A DNA stretch of 64,000 nt from Sacculina carcini. Its lineage: Eukaryota > Arthropoda > Thecostraca > Sacculinidae. The stretch's first letter is position 1. The number at the start of each line of letters is the position of its first letter. The notes below the pieces were generated by a model. That model ran no database searches. It was not told the origin of the DNA and saw only the letters and a list, made by a program, of their open reading frames with translations. The stretch covers positions 5,909,362 to 5,973,361 of the forward strand of contig OU696572.1 in the NCBI GenBank assembly GCA_916048095.2, read 5' to 3'. Shown here in pieces: positions 56,340-64,000 of the stretch. A program made the translations under genes and the position numbers.

Positions 56340-56511
56340 ACAGATGTCTTCACAGATGAGAAAATGTTTCATGGCATTGCGAGCGCAGAACCATGCAAGC
56401 CAATGGATCAAATCTCTGTCAACCGAAAAAATATATTGAATAGACTTTCGTTATTAAAGACAAGAAAATCAGTTGGCTCGGATAATGTGTCGGGATTTAT
56501 CCTAGATTTAA
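56340..56511 (+). pseudogene. CR1-like LINE RT, left part (split by piggyBac)
   Basis: Reads ILNRLSLLKTRKSVGSDNVS then GFILD, the conserved fingers motif of LINE RTs (L..LK..KS.G.DN). It stops at the TTAA at 56508-56511, where piggyBac copy 2 starts. Confidence 0.75.
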
Positions 56512-58781
56512 TATGTTATTTTCTAGGATGTTCAGGGTGATCTAAAAATAGATCACTGCCGGAGAGCGCCGTAGGGTACACCGCATATAGTGGGTGTCTT
56601 TCAAATGTCATATATTTTTCAATAGACTGTCTACACGCTGTGATCCAACTATGAATGAGGCTGTGACCTTCCTGGACGACCTTGGCCTCGATGTCGATGA
56701 GGTTGAGGCTGACATTCTTCTAAGTTGAGGTTGGCATTAGGGGGTTTCAAAGACTCTCAATCGATGAGATGATCATAGAGTATTACGGCCATCACGACCT
56801 GAGGCTGTTCATTCGAGGAAAACCCATTTGATTCGGATACAAGTTATGGTAATTGTGCACCTCCGACGGAAACATCTACGTTCCATCTTTGTATCAGTAC
56901 AAGGAGCACGGTCACTCAGCAGGGATCCCGATGGGGTCTCGAGTAATCCTCAGCCCCATCTCCCTGGTCGACATCGTTAACGGGAAGGAACTCTCCTTCG
57001 ACATATTGTCCGCCTCTCTATCACTTCTTGTATTGTTGACCAAAATGAGATTCAGTGCGTTAGGAACCATCCTCGTCAATTGAACCAAGAAGAATCCGTT
57101 CAAGTCGGACAAGGAGATGAAGGTTTGGGACTCTTTGGAGCAGAAATTCAACCAGAAGAACCAGATGATTTTTGTCAAGTGGAACGACAGCAGCTTTGTT
57201 TACATGGTGACGAACCACTCCAAATCACGCCTTACAGTGAAGGCGTTGCGGTACAGCCGCGCCGAGAAGAAGGTGAAGGTCGGTAAATATGCTGTTATGT
57301 CCCAGGTTCGTTTGGTCCCGCTTCAGTCCCGGGTCTCTCTTCTCTATGTTAGGTTATGTATGATCAGGTTAGTTGGGAAAGGGAAAGAGAGCCGGACTGA
57401 AGCAGGACCAAATATACCTGGGGTGCATATATCCTTATCCAAACGTCCTTAGCTCCGTGGAGGTAGACATGCTCCGCGTCATCTCCAAGTACAACAGTAA
57501 CATGCGGTCGTGGACCACCATGATTGGATGGTGGCGCACTTTGTGATTGAGATCGAAGATAAAAATATACTTCTCTCTTCTGATGGGGGCAATCCAGATG
57601 ACCTTGGTGAATGCCTGGTTAATCCACAAAACCATGGTTGAGAGGCCGGAAGAGGTTTCGGGCCTCGACTTCACGCGCGAGGTGGCGGTCTCGTATATGA
57701 AGATCGCCAATGGCGAAGACTCAATCATCTCACGGGCCCAGATCGCTTCTCCCGTTGGACTGGCAGCGCAGCCTCCGCTGGACTCCAGCTTAGACGGTCT
57801 CGGCCATATTCGCCTCGTGCGTGAACAGCAACGTCAATGTCAGGGACCCGGTTGCAAGTCCAGCCCGCTGTCCTGCTACGGAAAGTATGCAAGCACTGCG
57901 CTGTGCAGGCAGTATTTCAATCCCTATCATACGACGTAAATAATTACCGACAGACAGCTCGAAAAAGTCCATTTCGTGTTACGATACGGACCATCTGGAC
58001 TTGGATTGAAACTATTGTATATACTTGAAGGCAGTGACGGCGCCAGGACATTTCCGGTAGGGGACTGAGAGGGGTTAATGAAAAAGATGCGGGGGCTTTG
58101 GGAAACAATAATAACTACTCTCGAAATGTTCATGGTCAGGATTTTTGGTGTGCTCAAGGGGGTTGGCATATTTTGGAGAATTTCAGCCCCTCCAAGTCCC
58201 CCCTTAGCACCGCCGCTGCGCGAAATTCTTGGAAAAAACCGACAAGAACGCATATTTTCATTATTAGAGTAGTTATTCTTATTTTTGTCTTAAATTTCGT
58301 GCGGTGAACCTATTTCATCTAAAACATTGAGTTGGTGCCATTATAAGCGCAAACCGGCAGTGATCTATTCTTAGATCACTGAATGTAAATCGATTCTATA
58401 CAGAAGTTGTAATTATTAGAGCATTGAAATTTGTTGTGAAGCAGCATGAGGTAATAGATATATTATTAAAACCATTTTTTTTCTACTCGAGGTCGTGTGT
58501 GTATGCTGTGGGTCAACAAAGAGAACCACCGAAAAAATGGTAAAAATGGTCTACTTCAATGCTCTATTAGGACAAGTTAAAAGCTCCAAAGTAATTATTT
58601 AAACTATAATATCATAAGTACAAGGTCCAAAAATTATAACAAATAAATTATATTCATCATATCAAAAAACAATTATGAGAAAAAGTAGTTGATAAAAGTA
58701 GTAATAGTAGTAGTAAAAGATAAAAGTAGCAGTAGAAGTAGAAATTGGTGATCTATTTTTAGATCACTGCCGGCTAATGGG
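56512..58781 (+). mobile_element. piggyBac copy 2, flanked by TTAA, in a LINE
   Basis: TTAA at 56508-56511 and 58782-58785. The left part holds the palindrome GTGATCTAAAAATAGATCAC. The right end is GATCACTGCCGGCTAATGGG. Transposase pieces: AVTFLDDLGLDVDEVEADIL, YYGHHDLRLFIRGKPI (then TGA), FVKWNDSSFVYMVTNHSKS, a probable intron 57306-57452, VISKYNSNM, LDFTREVAVSYMKIANGED, and the carboxyl CQGPGCK..LCRQYFNPYHTT. Two or more stops. The left terminus does not mirror the right one, so the true left end may have eroded. Confidence 0.85.
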
Positions 58782-58785
58782 TTAA

Positions 58786-60250
58786 AGAATGTAGAACTGA
58801 ACTGATTGAGCCACTGTTTGATATTATATGGACTAGCTTAAAAACAGGTGAGCTGCCACTGCAATGGAAACAGTCAAAAATTGTGCCGATTTACAAAAAA
58901 GGAACAAAGAATGATCCGTCCAATTTCAGACCAGTTTCTATGACAAGCATTTTGTGCAAATTATGTGAGGGCATTATATAGGACCGATGGGTGCGCCACC
59001 TGGAAGAGGAGGAACTATTGCCAGATTCTCAACACGGATTCAGAGCTAGCAGATCATGTGTTTCGAGTTTGTTGTGCTTTTATAGCAAGATTGTTGATGC
59101 AATTCAAGGGCGAGACCAGTGGGCAGATTGTGTATATCTCGATATGCGTAAAGCGTTCGATAAGGTGCCACATTTAAGACTCTTAGGGAAACTTGAAAAT
59201 TATGGTGGAATAGAAGGAAAGTTATTGGACTGGATCAAACATTTTCTCGTAGGAAGAAAGATGAGCACTACAGTGAGAGGAGTGACGTCATCATAGAGAG
59301 ATGTGAGTAGCGGCGTGCCTCAGGGATCGGTCTTGGGACCCATAATGCTTCTGGTGTATATAAATGACATGGTGACAGACATCGAAAGCAACATACATCT
59401 CTTTGCTGTTGACGCCAAAATAATGAGAACTATATTAAGTGCTACAGACTGTGAAATACTACAAGGCGATCTGAAGAAATTGCATCGATGGAGTTGCGAA
59501 TGGCTGATGACTTTCAATGACTCAAAATGTCATGTAATGAAATTTGGAACTAGTCAAAAAAAGCCATTGTTTGAGTATAAGCAGGGAGACTTGAAACTGA
59601 AGGAAACTGATTAAGAGAAATATTTGGGAGTTATAATACAAAATAATTTGTCTCCAGATGCTCATGTGAATGATATATACCGGAAAACATATGCAGCTAT
59701 AACACGCATGCGATACGTCTTCAATCACATCGACCAAGATATGATGAGAAATATATCACTGACAATAATCAGACCAAGAATTGAGTATGCTGCTGTTGTA
59801 TGGCGCCCTCACGAAGTCCGACATATAATTGTTTTTTATAAATAACAGAGATTGGCGACCAAACTAGTACCGGAGATTCGTGCGCTACCCTATGAGGAAA
59901 GGTTGAATGAGATGAATCTACCAACGCTGGAAAGAAGAAGAGAGAGAGGAGACTTAATTAACATCTACAGATTCATGACAGGAATACTGGATTCAAAAGA
60001 AATTGGACTAGTGCAGCAAAACCAACGAGGACGAGGCCGTAAAAAAAATTTCAGAAAAACGAGATGTAGAAAAGACATAAAGAAATATAGCGTTCCATTC
60101 CGCTGTGTGAATGAATGGAACAGCTTACACAAGACGATTGTAGAAGTCAATAGTTTATCGCTGTTTAAAGAAAAACTAGACAAATATTGGGAGAAAGACA
60201 GGACAGTCCGAGCATAGCTCATATCCTGTAAACCAACTAGGTGAGTACAA
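58786..60250 (+). pseudogene. CR1-like LINE RT, right part and 3' end
   Basis: Continues from the TTAA with ELIEPLFDIIWTSLKTGELP, IVPIYKKGTKNDPSNFRPVS, a stop at 58978-58980, then LPDSQHGFRASRSC and CVYLDMRKAFDKVPH (first Asp). After another stop come VSSGVPQGSVLGPIMLLVYI, and FAVDAKI where LINEs have F(A/V)DD; here the second catalytic Asp is Ala. Next are VKFVMKFG-like thumb residues and the carboxyl region LVPEIRALPYEERLNEMNLP ... FKEKLDKYWEKDRTVRA (ends 60217). The 3' end is a doubled CTAGGTGAGTACA followed by CA repeats. Frames before and after piggyBac differ, so the LINE was already decayed or has decayed since. Confidence 0.85.
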
Positions 60251-60267
60251 CTAGGTGAGTACACAGT

Positions 60268-60302
60268 CACACATACACACACACACACACACACATACAC
60301 AA
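60268..60302. repeat. (CA)n tail of the LINE
   Basis: acacacacacacac and acatacac units following the CTAGGTGAGTACA repeat. Confidence 0.9.
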
Positions 60303-60394
60303 ACAAACATACTCATGCATACACACCGCAAAATTGAAACATGACACTAAGAAAGAGCCAAAAAATCAACAACAAAAAACTCCTAGTAAATATA

Positions 60395-62090
60395 TCAAGC
60401 GAGACGGGTACGGTATGACGGATCAGAGCGAAGCGTAAGGAGTAAAATATTGAGAGTCATAATCAAAAGATTTATCAAAGAGATGATTGAGCAGAGAACA
60501 GGAAAACGATGATAAGGATGTGGAGGAGATAACATGGGAGTGAAGAGAGTTGTACAAACGTGGAGCATAGAAAGGGAAGAATTTACTAGACCAGGTAGAT
60601 TCATTGAGGGCTCGTGGACAGGATAAAGGAAGTGGACGACGGGAAAGTGTATTAGAGAGTGTAAGAAGCTGCGAGAGGTATGTAAGTTGCCGGGGGTCAT
60701 GCAAAAGTTTATATACAAGACAGAAAATTTTAAAGTGGATGCGAGGGATGATCGGAAGCCATCGAAGTTTGTAGAGATAGGGTTAGGTATGACGAAGTTG
60801 GGAAGGAGAAAACATGAAACGACAAGATTTATTAATGACATGTTGCAAGATTTTCAGAGAGAAGCGAGGTACATGCAAATATAAAGAATTGCAGTAGGTG
60901 ATTCTTGAAAAGATGAGACAATGAATCAGTTTAATAGCTGAGGGACGGTCGAGAAAAGGGCGGATAGGATATAGCGAACGTAGAATGAGATGACAAGTGC
61001 GAGCAACAGTAGAAATATTTGCAGAAAAAGAAAGTGACGAATCAAGAATGACTCCGAGATCACGAACGCTTTTAGATAGAGGTAAAGGGAGCAGCGGAGG
61101 TGTTACGCGAGGAGGATGTAGAATGAAGAAATCTGATTAGGAAGTGTTAAGAAGGAGACTGCGAGAAGCACACCAGGAATAAATATCTGAGATAATGTCT
61201 GAGAAGAACGAAGCATAGGGGAAGGGAAGAGGAATAATTACTTGTATATCGTCTGCGTAGGCGTGGAACTGGATAGAATAGCGACGGATAATAGGACATA
61301 GAGAAGACATGTACAGATTGTATAGAAGCGGGGCTAGAATATAACCTTGTGGCACACCGGAAAATAGAGGAGTTTGCTTACAAGTAGTAGTGGTGGTAGT
61401 AGTAGTAGTAGAAGTAGTGGAATTGAATTGCACCAAGTAGGAACGCTCAGTAAGAATGTAGATGAGAGAGAGCGCTGAAGAGGACACACCAAGAAGGGAG
61501 AGATCTCTGATTAAAATTGAATGGTCAACTAAGTCAAAGGCTGCTGACAGATCCAGGGGGATAAGCAAAGCAGATTTACCAAATGAGAAATGAAGAAAAA
61601 CAGTAGTAGTAACGGAAGTTAGGACAGATTCAGTAGAGTGAGCAGACTTGAAACCCGATTGGAAGGGGTCAAGACATTTGTTGATGAATGGCGCAAGTTG
61701 AGAATGAATAGCAGACTCGAGTAGTTTAGAGGGAAAGTTGAGTATAGAAATAGGACGGTAACTGCTACATAGCGAGGGATCGAGTGAAGGTTTTTTGAGT
61801 ATCGGAAGGATGACTGCATGCTTCTCAGGATAGAATGCACCATGAAGGAAAGAGCTATTGATTAAATGCAATAGAAAGGGAACCAGGAGCAAAGTAGAGT
61901 CTGATAGGGCACGGAAATTTATGGGGTCCGCAAGGGAAAGCGAAATGTTTGTTTTAGAAATGATAGTGATGATATCAGGAAGCTCAAGATGTGAAAAGTG
62001 AGTAAAATGATAGTGGGATTTAGTGTGAGTCAGGCGAGATTTAGGAGAAGAAATGCTAGAAATGGCAATTTGGATTATATGTGAAAAAAT
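60395..62090 (-). pseudogene. L2/CR1-like LINE reverse transcriptase
   Basis: The frame 61892-61137 has YRPISILNFPSKLLESAI, FQSGFKSAHSTESVLTSV, LIPLDLSAAFDLVDHSIL (first Asp), GVPQGYILAPLLYNLYMSS and HAYADDIQVII (catalytic Asp pair). A Thr run (from a TAG/TGG triplet repeat, about 61385-61425) has expanded in the palm insertion. Through broken frames it continues RDLGVILDSSLSFSANIS and ends in FYAPRLYNSLHSHVISSTSL (60600-60530). Upstream of 61892 the frame is disrupted and it abuts a different LINE near 62090. Confidence 0.85.
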
Positions 62091-62405
62091 ACAGCAAGGT
62101 CTGTTTTAGGTGAAGAGAAATCACTGTCGTATTACTTGCTCGATGTTTCAATTCCACTGCAGTGTAATCTAATTGCGTATTGATTTTAGTCTCCCTATGT
62201 AATAATGTATTTTAACCTGTGCCTCTATGCCGACTATAGTACGTATTACTGTAAAAATTGTATTCATTAATATGTCATGTTATTTGCAAATTTTTACACT
62301 GATTCAAGCAAGTTTCTCGTAGCGCTATCACATCAGAACCGTGCATTTCTACAAAATAATTAAAATGCGAGAAGTTACTTCTTAAACTCCTGATATTCCA
62401 TTGTA
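62091..62405 (-). pseudogene. APE endonuclease start of a LINE ORF2
   Basis: FVQWNIRSLRSNFSHFNYFV and HGSDVIALRETCLNQCKN are the opening motifs of LINE APE endonuclease. After stops, INTQLDYTAVELKHRASNTT follows. It ends where the L2-like RT begins, so this is a junction of two LINEs rather than one gene. The same family flanks piggyBac copy 3 at 45769. Confidence 0.75.
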
Positions 62406-62536
62406 CGAACTTGACCATTATTTAATAAAAGAAAGAATCAAGTTGACCATTGTGGTGAGAGGTGTTGTTGCATTAGACCTGACAAAGTTTTCTGCCAGGC
62501 TGATCACCATGGGTTTGATCATAGCCCATATGGTCA

Positions 62537-63576
62537 TCAGGTCACTTGTACTGGTTGAATCGCGTGAGGACTCTGTTGGATTGTATGCGCGTTTGTTGTG
62601 TCACGCGGAGTGACGTTTGTGTTGACACGCGGAGTGGTGGTTGTCGTCCTCTGTTTTTGGTTGTATTTTGCGCTTACTGCTGATGTGCGGCCTGCACCTG
62701 CAAGTGTCTCCGCATATGTGGGTTTCACTTTGTCGATGTCATTGGCGACTGATTTTCTAGCAGGAGTAGCCTTGTAGGTGTTCTTTGTAGTACATTTTAC
62801 CGGCCTCTTTCCTGTCTTCTGCCTACGCTTTGGTGGCAGCGGAAGCAATGTCGGTCGTTGAGCAGGTGTTGGGAGAAGATCGCGCCTTGGCTCGTTAATT
62901 TCCTGGCCTGAGTCGCTTTCTGGGCTTGATTCTTCGGTATTTGATTCTTCCCAGTTGGTTTCCATCACATGAAGCTGCTTGCTCTGTTGTGTGCACTGTT
63001 TTTGCTGCAGCGCGAGCGCCTGGTACTCTGCTACAAAAACTTGGCACTTCGCTCGGAAGTGTGGACAGCTGCTGCTCAGCGTGCGATGTTCACTGCACTT
63101 GCAGGTGAGGCATGTGACATTAGTTGGTGGTGTCGACATGGACTCGTGCATTGTTGAGTGTGATGATCGAAAGACCAACACTTCCGACACATGTGTACAG
63201 AAGTGTTTGGCTCGATTTTGTGGTGGAAGAACCCGTATTGCATCAAGCGGTTGGTGATGGCCCGTGCATGATTCATTCTTGTGTCGAAGTGGAGCTCAAC
63301 TATGTTGAGAGGCTCCTTTGCTCTGTTGCGCACGCGGGTGACTTGCGTCACGCCTACAAGTTGTGATTGAGCAGCATGGAGGACGTCCGCTGTGTGCTCA
63401 TTCTTGTCAATGGCGTATATCACAGCAGAGAGATGCGATGTTTGTGCACGTCGCGGGGCGGCGCGACCCTCAAAGTGCGAGCCATCCTGCCAAAGCGTTG
63501 CTGTGATGAGCACCTGATACGATCTCTCGTTTTTGGCGAGGAGCAGTATTTTGCGGTTGTGTGAAACTCGCGACAT
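62537..63576 (-). pseudogene. LINE ORF1 (gag-like, zinc knuckles), frameshifted
   Basis: The frame 63576-63076 (MSRVSHNRKILLLAKNERSY) carries an RRM-like core and CRKCWSFDHHTQQC. It overlaps a second frame (63190-62537) with CLTCKCSEHRTLSSSCPHFR, so one frameshift separates adjacent knuckles. The tail is Lys/Arg/Pro/Thr-rich with TYAETLAGAGRTS and ends VTPRDTTNAHTIQQSPHAIQ. It precedes the endonuclease by about 130 bp, the usual ORF1-ORF2 order. Confidence 0.8.
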
Positions 63577-63599
63577 CTTGCCCGAGGCACCTTTCGACT

Positions 63600-64000
63600 T
63601 TTATTAATCCCTCTTATCCGGCGTCAACGTGACCGCCGACATGCCGGATACATGAATATAAGCAAAATTATATCCACAATCACCACCCTACACTCACACA
63701 TCTTACCATAACAAATATCAGCTTATACAATACCGCTGTAATAGCATTCCCTTTTATACTTTCCTCTTACGAAGAAGTTGATGGCTTACAAAGACAAAGT
63801 ATACACATATTTGCTGTATTCAATATCAACCAACATGTACTGCATACAATTAACATATGCAAATATACCAGTGTAGTTGTGTGTGCGTGTGGGCAGTTGT
63901 GCTTGTGTGCTTGTAAGAGTGAGTGCTAGCGTGTACTGCGTGCACTGGTAGTTTGAGCGGCACTGGATCAGGTTGTCATTGTGCGCGGTGACGTAGTAGT
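63600..64000. other. Upstream of the minus-strand LINE; no gene seen
   Basis: Possibly the LINE 5' UTR (63577-63660, GC-rich ccggcgtcaacgtgaccgcc), then AT-rich and TG-rich sequence to the window end. Confidence 0.4.

Overview
The window is repeat-dense nuclear DNA from an animal, most likely an invertebrate. The evidence is the mix of metazoan transposon families, spliceosomal introns inside transposase genes, long AT-rich spacers and extensive satellite and microsatellite DNA. I could not fix the phylum. I found no convincing single-copy host gene: nearly every readable coding stretch belongs to a mobile element, and most are broken.

Layout. 0-9.2 kb: LINE and Ty3-like LTR remnants, then AT-rich dispersed repeats and a decayed array of Helitron-like terminal hairpins ending in a perfect 34-bp-arm palindrome. 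9.2-11.2 kb: a piggyBac copy. 11.2-13.3 kb: a split, truncated Polinton/Maverick-type DNA polymerase B on the minus strand, with CRE- and NRF-1-like tandem repeats upstream. 13.9-14.7 kb: short tandem repeats and a Pol III-box SINE-like unit. 14.8-27.6 kb: a nest in which a 41-bp minisatellite holds an LTR element lacking RT and RNase H, which holds an almost intact 7.2-kb LINE, which holds a minus-strand LINE fragment. 29-33.9 kb: a Helitron-type PIF1 helicase remnant and a ZBED-type hAT pseudogene. 37.7-45 kb: a 2.5-kb hAT transposon carrying a GC-rich, apparently intact Ty3-like LTR element with identical 144-bp LTRs. 46.6-48.7 kb: a MULE transposase gene with a clear intron. 49.4-52.9 kb: a second RNase H/integrase-type LTR element, degraded. 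52.9-60.3 kb: a rearranged hAT copy, two more piggyBac pieces and a CR1-like LINE split by piggyBac. 60.4-63.6 kb: minus-strand L2-like RT and a LINE with zinc-knuckle ORF1 and endonuclease.

The elements form a readable insertion history. Target duplications or TTAA junctions mark several insertions. An 8-bp duplication split between positions 44962 and 54513 implies that one piggyBac/hAT composite was torn apart by an inversion or ectopic exchange. The most functional-looking unit is the compact LTR element at 38.2-43.0 kb, whose single 1502-codon reading frame begins on the last base of one LTR and stops inside the next. Retroelement genes are described as found; no repaired or joined protein is given. 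All comparisons were made by eye.
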